DNA of 64,000 nt from Channallabes apus (Eukaryota > Chordata > Actinopteri > Siluriformes > Clariidae), in the NCBI GenBank assembly GCA_030522415.1, contig CM060113.1, positions 4,209,967-4,273,966 of the forward strand. Direction: 5' to 3'. This document shows, one piece after another, positions 46,857-57,300 of the stretch. Numbering within the stretch: position 1 is the first letter of the stretch; each line of letters opens with the position of its first letter. The notes below the pieces were generated by a model that did not search any database, was not told where the DNA came from, and saw nothing but the letters and a program-made list of their open reading frames with translations. The translations under genes and the position numbers were made by a program.

Positions 46857-48010
46857 CGCTCTCTCTACTGCTTTCTAATTAGCCCAAGTTTTTTCTCTCC
46901 ACCTCCTCCTCCTAAAGAGAGAGATTTACAAATTTATAGAAATGGCTACAATGGGAAAAGACGCATTCGTTCAAAGCGTGCATTAATTTCCCGATTTTCA
47001 TACGATTCACGGCGTACGCTGATTTCGCCATTCAGTTAACGGGGGCTTGGATTATACCAATCAGCTTTCACAGCACCGAGAACATTTCCAGCGCTTCTTA
47101 TTCTCCTTTTCTTTCCTTCCTCAGCCGCTCTACATGCTTTTAGTCCGTCTGCTCATGAATAGCTAAGCCAACAGGGGAGCTGATTTTTCTGTGTATATGA
47201 ATGAAATGGGGAAAAAAAGGAAAGAAAGAAAAAATGCAAGGAAGACACATGTGTAGAAATACTGCCATCTGGTGGCAGAGAAACCATCACAGCTTAGAGT
47301 CACACACGAGGACGCAGTGTATAGGTTGAATTCTGATTCTGATTGGTCAGAACGGGTGTGCATTAATTTGTCTGAACATCAGCTGTAACACTCATATTAA
47401 TATGCTTATAGAAACACATTTGTATTTGAAACCTTTTACTTGTCGATGTGCTGAAGGTCCTATATCGAGGAGATGTTTATTTATCATTTATGGAAGGAGT
47501 CACCAGTTCCAGAATTTTGTACTAGTTAGGTATAAGTCTAAATTTAAGGCTGTAGGTTGAAGGTATTTAGATACGAAAGATGTAAATGGGGACACTGGAG
47601 ATTTTTTTTAATGTGCACAAAAACTGATTTTAAGCATTACTTTTACGAGTGGGAAATAATATTTTTAAAATAATTTGTTTAATTCGGAGCACCTATTAAA
47701 CCAATTTCACCAGAGATGACAGCGGTAACATTCCATGCTATAATTTGCAGTGCTTGCAGTTTGTGTTCATAATCTAAACCGTATGCGAGCAATATTTTAG
47801 TCTGTAGCAGCAGTTTGCAATGTGTGTGTGCGCGTGTGTGTGGTGCAGAAAATATACATATATAAGATATCATCAGATTTTGTAAATTGAAGTGAATTGG
47901 ATTGGGCATTTCTTTGTAGTAATGGAATATGACGTTTCTAAATACCAGGACTGTAATTTCTGATTATTGCTATCTGAGCTTAACAAAAAAAAAGTTTCAG
48001 AACCCCAGAA
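46352..48010. other. Intergenic; single-copy block 46600-47130
   Basis: 46640-46700 and 46900-47130 are CpG-bearing and repeat-free, split by a TC microsatellite (46824-46853). Nothing coding supported. Confidence 0.45.
46824..46853. repeat. (TC)n microsatellite
   Basis: About 15 TC units. Confidence 0.95.
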
Positions 48011-48420
48011 ATACAGTATTTGGCCAAATGTGTGAACACCTGACCATCAAACCCGTTTGTGCTTGTCACACGTCCCATTTCAGTTTCACTCCTGCTTTGC
48101 TTTTATAAAGTGCTCGACTCTTCTCTTCTGGGAAAACCTTCCACTAGATGGAGCATGGCTGTAGGGATTCATGTTCATTCAGATACACGAGCATTAGCTG
48201 AGCTCAGGTATTGATGTTGAGATGTTGAGAAGCCTCCAGTTCCAGTTCATCCCAAAGGTGTTCAGTGGGGTTGAGTTCAGTCAGTGATCTTCCACAAGCT
48301 ACTACCCATACAATGCAGAAGGATGGATGTAGTTTCAGCTCCCAGTTAAATTTGTTGCTATTAAATGCTATAATTTCTAAATCATCACTTGCCCATGACT
48401 CGATCTGTTGCACATATTAT
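48011..48420 (-). mobile_element. Tc1-like terminal and internal remnant
   Basis: ACAGTATTTGGCCAAATGTG, followed by GAACACCTGACCATCA, matches the terminal repeat of a common fish Tc1 type. CAGTTCATCCCAAAGGTGTTC and AGTGGGGTTGAGTTCAG are the reverse of its DLNPTEHLWDELE region. No second terminus seen. Confidence 0.65.
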
Positions 48421-49665
48421 AATTAGTTGCTGCATAGTGATGAATTCCAAAGTCAGACTGATGACAAAATACAGAGACGCTATTAAAAGGCACAGAACAG
48501 CCAGTGAGTTGGTACAGTAAGGCCATGAATAACAGCAGTTCATTACAAATAGTTTTTTTTTGTCACAGTCCTGTTGATGTTAGCGCCCTGCAGTCATGTG
48601 ACATGGTGCTGAGCTGATTCGAAGCACACCATAGCTGTTTGTCAAAGAATCATAGTTGAGTGTGTTCATGCGCTAAAGTAGCTCACAACCACCCGAAAGT
48701 GCTACCGTAATTATTCTGTTGGTCTCTGTGGGTTTCCAAAGCCCGTTGGCCGGCTGTGACTGGCTGGAATCGAATGTGGAAGGCCACGAGTGACCAAGAA
48801 TGACCATGAACGGGAAACATATGGTGGACCTCAGGCAAAATTACAAATTACAAAACTCAGCATGCTCAAGAAACAAACAAAAAAAACACTGTGATGGATC
48901 ACTACAGGTCACTTCATGTACACAAGCCGCAATCGTGCCATATGAGGACTCAACATTCATCACTACAGTATTGGCTAAGTTTATGGAATTGGTAGTAAAA
49001 ATGGTAAAACTGGGTGTAACTGGGCCTGTCAATACACAGCTCTAGGTTTTACAATATACTGTAAAGTCTCCTGGTTTAGGAAAGCAACAGCGCCGTCAGT
49101 CTGGTCGTGAGAAGTTTTCTCTGGGGAATTGGGTGGGATTTATTGGCATTCGTAATTGAACTTCGACAAGTTTTGGACATTCGTAGTCTCATTAAATACA
49201 GTTTTACTGCATAAACAAACAGACAACCAAATGAATAAATAAATAAATAAAGTGTTTGCATCTTTTTTTTTTTGCATTGACAAAGTTTGACAAGGAGGAA
49301 TTCTTTAAAAAAAATAATTAAAAGAAAAACATCATTAGCTCCATTTACATGGACCCTAATATTTCCTAATAATGAGAATAACAGTCCAATCAGAATAAAC
49401 AACCCAACGTGTAAACATCTCATTCAGAACTATCTGACCTGATGGGAATGATTTTTCTAATCAGATCAAAGGAGGGGTGTAAACCTTTGAAAGTTCGTTC
49501 AGTAGGAAAAGATAGAAAGATTAGCCGTGTAACATTTTAACATGGGGCTCTATGGGGATTGACTCATTTTTAAAGCCGGCTCCTAGTGGTCTTTTGTGAA
49601 ACTGCACATTTTAGCACTTTTACATCTGGACTCATTGTTCAGAACCCTTGTTCTTCACCTGCATC

Positions 49666-49713
<48 letters not shown>

Positions 49714-49920
49714 TTGCATCATTTCCATGATGCTGGACAGCACATTGCAAAGTACAGTATAAACTCTTTTGTCCATGCTGGGAAAACTGGGAAAAGTTTA
49801 CAGTTACAAAGCATTTCTCTTTCCATAATGTTGCACAAATATCTCGACCACAATTACACGCTGTTTGTTGCTAAAGTACAACATTTTTCTATCGTCTTCT
49901 ATTGTTTTCTATTTTCAAAT
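48421..49920. other. Intergenic, one TC microsatellite
   Basis: No supported gene. (TC)n at 49670-49706. Frames over it (49648-50034) are artefacts. Confidence 0.5.
49670..49706. repeat. (TC)n microsatellite
   Basis: About 18 TC units. Confidence 0.95.
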
Positions 49921-50155
49921 CATTCATTTATCCATTTTCTATATTGCTTATCCAGTACAGGGTTACAGGAGACAAAGACTGCAGCCAATCGCTGTCAGGC
50001 CACACATGCACACACACACATGGGACACCAATAAGCCTAATCTGGTTGTCTTTAGACTGAGGGAGGAATGTGGAGTACCTGGAGGAAACCCACCAAGCAC
50101 GGCGGGGAAACATGCAAACTCCATGCACACAGACCCCGAGGTGGGAAACGAACCA
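49921..50155 (-). mobile_element. tRNA-derived SINE, family A, head-truncated
   Basis: Reverse copy: TTATCCAGTACAGGGTTACAG at the 3' end, GGGACACCAATAAGCCTAATC and ACCCACCAAGCACGGCG in the body, B box region GGGAAACGAACC. The A box is missing. Confidence 0.8.
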
Positions 50156-50339
50156 TCGACCCTTTCTTTAATCTGTTAATTAGGTCTTAGATCATGTCAA
50201 GTCCCTGTGATCAAGCTGTTTAAAGTATAACACATTACACCTATCACATTATATAATAAAAAAAAATCAATTAATAATCCTGTCATTCAAGTTACATTTG
50301 GTTACACAAAAATACAACACACACACCTCCTAACCAATC
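50156..50339. other. Intergenic AT-rich
   Basis: Nothing recognised. Confidence 0.5.
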
Positions 50340-50870
50340 AAATTCAAGGATTCACCCGTGCACTGGTGCCAGCCATGAATCTTTCCTCCTCTGCGAAGAG
50401 CTCACCATGGCGTGCGCCGGTGCTGATGGTTATGATTAGTGTGTTATTGCTGCGTTTAATCTTCGCTCACTGTCATCATCACTGTCACTGTACATTTCCT
50501 CCTATCAGTATGACCAGCTGCTCCCATCAGCACACTCGCTGCTAATGGTGTTATTAATCACAGGGACCGGCGTACAGTAGGAGCGTAACGATGGCTTCCG
50601 AGGCTCGGTGTGGCTCCGGCTCGGCTCTTAAACACAGGTGACCTCGGGAATCCTTTCAGCCTGTCCCGCTCGAGAGAGCAGCGTTATCACACAGCCTCGT
50701 TAGCCCTGTATAATGAGGCGGATTAATATGCATTCGACATCGTACAGTGCTTCTAATCACGCGGTTAGTGCTTCCTAGCAGCCAGGTTTTCTCTGTTCTC
50801 GGCCACAGCGATGGCGCTTATTTGGCCTAAAGCTCGTTTTTAGTAATTAACAAACAACATTAACATCTTT
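50340..50870. other. Single-copy, CpG-bearing island, candidate conserved non-coding element
   Basis: The cleanest repeat-free block in the intergenic DNA near pcdh18. It holds E-box (ACAGGTGAC), homeodomain (ATTAATATGC, GTTATTAATCACAG) and GGATTA words. No open frame with protein features. Lies ~3 kb beyond the 3' end of pcdh18. Confidence 0.33.
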
Positions 50871-51096
50871 CACAATGTTCTAAGCAGCAGCAACAACGGA
50901 GAAAGAATAGAGTCATGATTACCAGTCTCACACAAATACACACACACACACACTCATACACACACACTCATACACACACTTAATCAGGCTCATGTCACAC
51001 TCTGGCTTTTCTAGGTCGGTTAATTGGTGTAATTATGTCGACTTTCTGACTCGCCCAACAGAACGAAGACGCCCGATTCATCTGTTCTCTCTAATG

Positions 51097-51098
<2 letters not shown>

Positions 51099-51132
<34 letters not shown>
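51099..51132. repeat. (TG)n microsatellite
   Basis: About 17 GT units. Confidence 0.95.
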
Positions 51133-51133
<1 letters not shown>

Positions 51134-51611
51134 GGTAATACTTAGTATTATTGACTAAGTAAATGAATGAGAATTGAGGATGAAAGGATTTTTTTGTTGT
51201 TGAATTTATTTATTTCGAGATAAAAGCTGCTTTTCCGAAAAGAAGAAAAATACAAAATAAAATAGCTAATAAATAAAAACTAAACAAAACAATTAATATA
51301 TATTTTGTGAAAACTATGTACAAAAATATATGTAAAAGGAAAAATGAAAATCATGCAAATGTAAAGAAATTATAGATCTAAAAAAATAAGCAAACAAAAT
51401 GAAAAAAAAGAAAAAAAAGGCAAGATGACAAGAAAAGAAAATAATGATAATAAAAAAGATGTTCCCTCCCACAATCCAATGCACACACACACACACACAC
51501 ACACACACTACTTGTGTTTCTGTGATGTTTTATAAGGGAACATCTGCGTTAAAGCTGACCAGCTGTTAGCCAGTGTGTGTGTGTATTTCTAAACAGCTGT
51601 GTTTGTCTGTA

Positions 51612-51647
<36 letters not shown>

Positions 51648-51712
51648 TGTGTTCGATGACATGCCAGTGACAACAGTGTTCTGCAACTGAGTGTGTGGAA
51701 TTAAACATGGAC

Positions 51713-51717
<5 letters not shown>

Positions 51718-51766
<49 letters not shown>
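51718..51766. repeat. (TG)n microsatellite
   Basis: About 24 TG units. Confidence 0.96.
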
Positions 51767-51769
<3 letters not shown>

Positions 51770-52051
51770 TAGAGAGTGAGTGTTTTGTTTTCCTCTTTTT
51801 TCCACTGTATTTGTTCATGTCAAGGCCGCTTGATGAAAAACTAAAATGTTTGAGTAACGTTTGACTTTTCACTTTTTCCTTTCATTGTTCATCGATTTTC
51901 GCCTCGACCCTGTTAGACGGAGTTTCAGTTCGCTATTGCGGATTAAAACATGAAAAATACAGACATGAAGAAAGTCAAACATTCTTAAGCTGACTAGATT
52001 TTGGTTGGAAAATCTTTTATAGGTATATTGAAAGGGAAAGTGGAAAGCACT

Positions 52052-52052
52052 G

Positions 52053-52083
<31 letters not shown>
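52052..52083. repeat. (AC)n microsatellite
   Basis: About 16 CA units. Confidence 0.95.
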
Positions 52084-52085
<2 letters not shown>

Positions 52086-52746
52086 ATCTGTTTTTAAAAC
52101 TAACGGTATAAATAACTGGAATGTCTTATTAAATATTGCTCTTGTGTTAATAAATACGAATGTCCAATATATAATCAGAAACGCTAACAGTTAGCAAAAA
52201 TATAGCAACTAGCATGAAAATTTCATTCATGATCAGACTTTTTTTTCATTAAATTTTTTTATATTCTTGAGTCATTTATACAGCAGTTAACAGGAACTTT
52301 TAAGTAATCCCTAAACTTTACTGAAAGATGATGCTTTCACTAACACTATTAACACTGTTAGCGAGCTAGCGCAGGTCTGTGAGGTGACTGGATTTGCTTA
52401 AAGCTCTGTGGGAAAAAAAAAAAAAAAACACGATGTTATTACACTCTCCTGCCTCTAGGGGGCTCTGATTTGACACATTTCAGATATCAAATCAACACAT
52501 CAAAAAAAATATCTCTATATCAATATCTCTATTTTTTTCTTCTAGTTTTATGAAATAGATATTTCCTATCTTTATTTCACAGTGTTAATCTTTATATATT
52601 TCTGTGTCCACTTTAGGTTTCATGACTTTGAGTGTTGAATTTTTTCATGGCAGGAAATAAAATTTCAGTCACTTCCTAAGAATGACCAGCAGGGGGCGAT
52701 AAGAGCGAAGGTGAAGATATGCTGTAAAAGGATTATATATATATAT

Positions 52747-52777
<31 letters not shown>

Positions 52778-52907
52778 AGTCAGCCAAAAATGTATGCACA
52801 ATTCAGGAGAATAGTATGATGTATATTATTATATAATATTATATATGAATAACACTATCATATATATCAATATATACCACAGAGCAATTAATATTTGCAA
52901 TTGTATG

Positions 52908-52913
<6 letters not shown>

Positions 52914-52960
<47 letters not shown>
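52914..52960. repeat. (AT)n(AC)n compound microsatellite
   Basis: AT run followed by AC units, just beyond the predicted pcdh18 3' end. Confidence 0.95.
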
Positions 52961-52961
<1 letters not shown>

Positions 52962-53019
52962 AACAGACACACGCAAGCAAGTTAGAAGCCATGCATGATG
53001 AGGACAGGAACGTTCCTTG

Positions 53020-53580
53020 ACAGGTCCAGTTTCTTTTCCTTTTTTATTTATGTCATAAACCGAGCTTGACACAATACATCAAGAATACACCGTTATAAAT
53101 ACGAAACCCTAACATGCTCCCCTCCCCATAACACAATAATCTCAATATACTTATATTATATATGTAACAACATAAAAATGTGTTGGGTGTTTTTTGTTTG
53201 TTTGTTTGTTTCTCATAAATAGGACTATTTACATCAGCATGTCAGCCTTGATTATTTTCTCAACATGCATTCAAAATATAAAAATAAAAATCTGATTGCT
53301 TAGGTTTATGTACATGGTGTTTTTTTTTTATATAAATATAAAGACTACAAATTGTATTTTTAAAATACAAAGATAAATACACTCACATTGTGTACACTGT
53401 GTCCCAAAAAACAAAAAGAAACATGGAAATCCATACATCATTTGGATAATTAGCATTCACAAAACACGTGACGGTCAGAAATGCAACTTTAAGGACAATT
53501 GCAGGTATTTTTTTTTTCACTTGTTTCTTTTAAATACCCCTTTTCGCACATTGTGTGTTCATGTCCAGCGGTATCGGTTT
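53020..53580 (-). other. pcdh18: Predicted pcdh18 3' UTR
   Basis: AT-rich, non-repetitive sequence after the stop codon. It runs to a candidate AATAAA on the minus strand (plus-strand TTTATT at 53043-53048), beyond which a compound AC/AT microsatellite begins at about 52960. The true end is unknown, and mammalian PCDH18 3' UTRs may be longer. Confidence 0.45.
53043..53048 (-). terminator. Candidate polyadenylation signal AATAAA for pcdh18
   Basis: Canonical hexamer on the minus strand about 535 bases after the stop codon, and the clearest one before the microsatellite-rich flank. Motif evidence only. Confidence 0.35.
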
Positions 53581-54311
53581 CTAGCTTTGCCGCACGTCCT
53601 GTAGGAGTTTGTTGATCTCCGCGACAAGCTCGCTTGCGTCCACGATCTCGCTGCGGCTCTCGCAACGTTTGCCGTGCAGCACCGACTCAAGCTCGTCCTC
53701 TTCGTGGTTTTCTGGAATCTCCTCCATAGCCGGCAGCCATTTTGAACAGGAAGCTGACATCGATAGAGGTGTGGTGAGGGGCGGAGCCGCCAGCGAGGTA
53801 GTCATGTGACTGGCAGGCGCATGGCCGTGACCTGGGTTCTGGAAATGAGTGTTGGCGGCCCAGGCTGCCACGCCGTGCTGATAGGCTGAAGCTGCGTTCG
53901 CTTTACCTGGCAGGTGTCCCTTCCTCCTTTCGAGCGACCCCGCCCCTACTGGCGCTCTCTCTGTCTCATTGGTCTCAGTGTAGGCATCAAGTGATGAAGG
54001 GAGGAGCCTCTGGAAAACGCTGTTCATCTCAGAAAGCAGAGATGTGGTCCCGCAAACGTCCTCGCCTTTCTCATCGTCGCCCTCTTGGCCTTCCTCTTCC
54101 TCGCTTTCTTTACCAAATGTAGAGAAGCTCTTCTTCCTCAGGGTGGACTCTCCTGACTGGGAGGTTTCTGGGGCAGGAGCCTGCTGAGGATCTTCCCCGG
54201 GAATGTAAAGGTTGCTCCGGTAATCGGCTGAGGCTTGCGAGGATAGCGGGGGCATCCAGCACTGATCGGAGTGACCCAGGACGCGGCACTCTTCCGTACA
54301 CAGCTTCATCG
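53581..54311 (-). CDS. pcdh18: pcdh18 exon 4, C-terminal tail
   Basis: Terminal coding exon: the last two bases of Ala920, then [20 protein letters not shown] through to the [20 protein letters not shown] terminus and TAG at 53583-53581. The acceptor is a T-rich tract ending GTTTAG. FSTFGK at residues 982-987 fits the WIRS consensus (hydrophobic-x-S/T-F-x-x) that binds the WAVE regulatory complex. This agrees with published links between Pcdh18 and Nap1/WAVE in zebrafish motor axons. An acidic [15 protein letters not shown] stretch follows. Most of the exon is predicted to be disordered. Confidence 0.95.
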
Positions 54312-57300
54312 CTAAACACACCACGGAAAGAAAACACATAAACAATTCACATTAGCTTGCTTTGTTAATTATTTTCTCAAACTGACTAAGGGTCCTTGCG
54401 TGAAAAGGACGGCACGTTTGAACATGGCTGCCTTTGTGCGAGGCTCGTCTTTTCCTCTCAAGCCTTTAGAGAAATGAAATGATTCAGATAATAGCTAATG
54501 CGCCGTGTTTTTCGCGCCGCCTCTGAACTCCATTTAATTCTCTGAGTGCACTCACTAGCACAATATGCGTAAAACCTGGAACACCAAATTAATTCAGCCT
54601 CTTAACCATTCAAATAAGTCTGTTTACAGCCGAACAATGGAATAAAAGCTCTCGCTCGGGCTGCCTCGCTTTCTGACTGCCTCTTTTCTCTCTCTTGCTC
54701 ACTTTCCTCACCATCCCTTCTAAAGAATATATAATTCAAAAATCGAATATGGCAAATTATAACCTTCATTAAACATGCACGCTGTTGCTCCGTCACATCC
54801 CAGAGACTTCATTACGGGCCCATTAGCTTTGAAAGGGCCATTTATAATACATCTTAGAGCTAATAAAAACAAAATCTGGTGCATTTGCCAAACCTCAGCA
54901 AGGCATTGATTTGGGTCTCGCTCTTATAAAAAGGAAAGATGCAAAGATTAAACCAGGTAGATTTACAGGGAGCTTTTTCAAGGAATCAGGCTGCTAATTA
55001 AAGTTCATGCGTAACTGTCTTTCAAGTATGATGCAATTAAAAACACAATTATCAGTGAAACGTCTAAAGAAAAAGAATTATGCAGCGTGCAATTTGAAGA
55101 GATGGACTGAAAAGCGCTCTATCACCTGGAGATCATGAGTTTGAATCTCAATGATCCCATGAACCTGGTAATGATCTGAGTGGGAGGGATGGTACAAATC
55201 TCTCCTGTAAATCACATCTGTGAAGTCATGTGTGTAAAGCAAGGTAGTGAGCATTTCCTCTGACTGGGTTCAGCTAGATAGTGAAGCCATCCTGACAAGT
55301 CTTGTGTCCAAATGGAAAGAAATTGGGTTAAACTTCCATAAACATCCATAAAGGCCATGCTAGGTGGATTATGCTGCATCTGGTAGTAAATAGCTAACAT
55401 GGACAGTAGCTATAGTGGCTTCAGGCTAAAGATTGCAATGGATGGAATCTTTCAAAGGGTAGACGATCATCTGTTTCATGGTTTACCTGGATGTAGTCGG
55501 TGCTGTCCATCAGGAGTGAAGACCTCTCCAAATCCCTCTCCCAGCAATGGAGACTCTCTTCCCATCTCACAATCACTGTCTCCGGCCTCACTGTCCCCTC
55601 GGCCACTGTCCTTCAGACTAAACTTATCCATCTCGTTCAGCGCATACCTAAATAAAATATAAAAAAAAGATTTCTCATTTCGTAAGTATTTCATTCAAGT
55701 TATCTATGGACTCATGCAATCACCACTACAAAAGCTAATGTACTACAGTGCAAGGCTATGAACTTTTACTGAACTTTCTTTTCAGCCTCCATGACGAAGC
55801 AGCAAATAATAAATCAATCTGTATGAAGCAGATGACTTTATATGAAGAAAAAAAACATGCTTTTTTTTTCCTCTTTTAACAAAATGGAGGCAGCAATATA
55901 GGATTTAGGGTTGAGCACATTTCACTTCCTTAGGTTCCTTGAGCTCTGAGCTGTCTAACGCCCAGTCTCGAACCTGGGGGAAACTATAAGCGCGAAGGGC
56001 TGAAAGGCGATTGGTTACCTGTAGCTCCGAGTGTATTTGTTGCCACGGAAACTCGGTCTGGGTTGGTACTGGCCCTGATGAAGTATGGACAGAAGCTGTG
56101 AGACTTGCTATCGCCGGACAGGAAAAAAAGAACAAAAAGGGGGAGGGGCAAACAAAAAACATGGAAAACGAAAAAATGAGTAATGGTGGACCAGACAGCA
56201 ATGCAACACACAGCGGGGAGGTTTGGGGAGGGGAGGTAAGGACGAGGGATCATGCCTTATGGATGGGTTAATGGATGAAAAAAAATGAAAATACTCTATG
56301 CACATACAAATAAAAGTGTACGATGGTATATTCATAGCAACAAACAAAATTATAAGGATTCAAACCACATATAACAAGTTAAGGGCAACGTACAAAGATT
56401 GTTAATTTTACATTTTTTTAGAATGTAGGTTAGAGATACATTAGTATATGTGTGATGGGTTATTTGAATAGTTATTTATTACACACAAACACACACACAC
56501 AGACTCTTACCTCCACTGGTGGAGTGGCATGAGCGAGCTCCAAGGCGAAGTTTTCTGGAACATGATTAGAGGAGATGGTCACAAGGCTGTTGAGTGATTG
56601 GCGGCTGTGATGGCTGTGCCTGCTGTCAGGGGCCGGAGACCCTGAAGGTGAGCGTGGATGTGCCCTCACAGGCAGCGTCCCATTCACAGTTGGCACCAGT
56701 GTGATATCACCTTTGTGTATCTGCCTGGACGGTTTCTTGGGGTGGTTCTGGTAAGTGGACTCTGCTACACGGCAGTTGTAGGAATGACGAGGGTCCTTCT
56801 GGTCTCGAGAGCAGCGCGTCGCAAACAAGACCATGACAAGCAGCAGGACACCGCAGATAGCGCCCAGGGAGATGATAATGATCATGGAAAGGTCGAGTGT
56901 GGCCTGGCTGCTGGAATCAGGGATGATAAAGTGACTCTCAGGGTGGTCTCGCAACAGGATATGAAGAATGGCACGAGTGGAGAGACGCGTAGATGCCCCA
57001 CGGTCCTGAACCAAAACAGCCAGGTCAAAACTTTCTCGTCCCACAAAATCCACACTTCCGTTGGTCCTGAGCTCACACCTTCGTGGTTCCATTAAGAACA
57101 GCCCCTCTTCGTTTCCACCCATAATGGAGCACGTCACTTCTCCGTTAGCTCCTGCATCTCGATCGGTGGTCTTGATGACCGTCACCAAGTGCCCAAGTTC
57201 GGCGTGCCTCCAGAGTTTCACATCGGCTGTGTGGTTGCTGAGTGCTGGTGCCACAATTACTGGCGCGTTGTCGTTCTCGTCAAGAACAGTCAAAATGACG

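Larger units (their letters stand above)
50871..52830. other. Intergenic, microsatellite-dense
   Basis: AC/TG runs at 50938-50982, 51099-51132, 51480-51508, 51618-51645, 51718-51766, 52052-52083 and 52751-52774. The 107-codon frame at 51549-51872 is poly Thr-His from these repeats. Confidence 0.6.
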
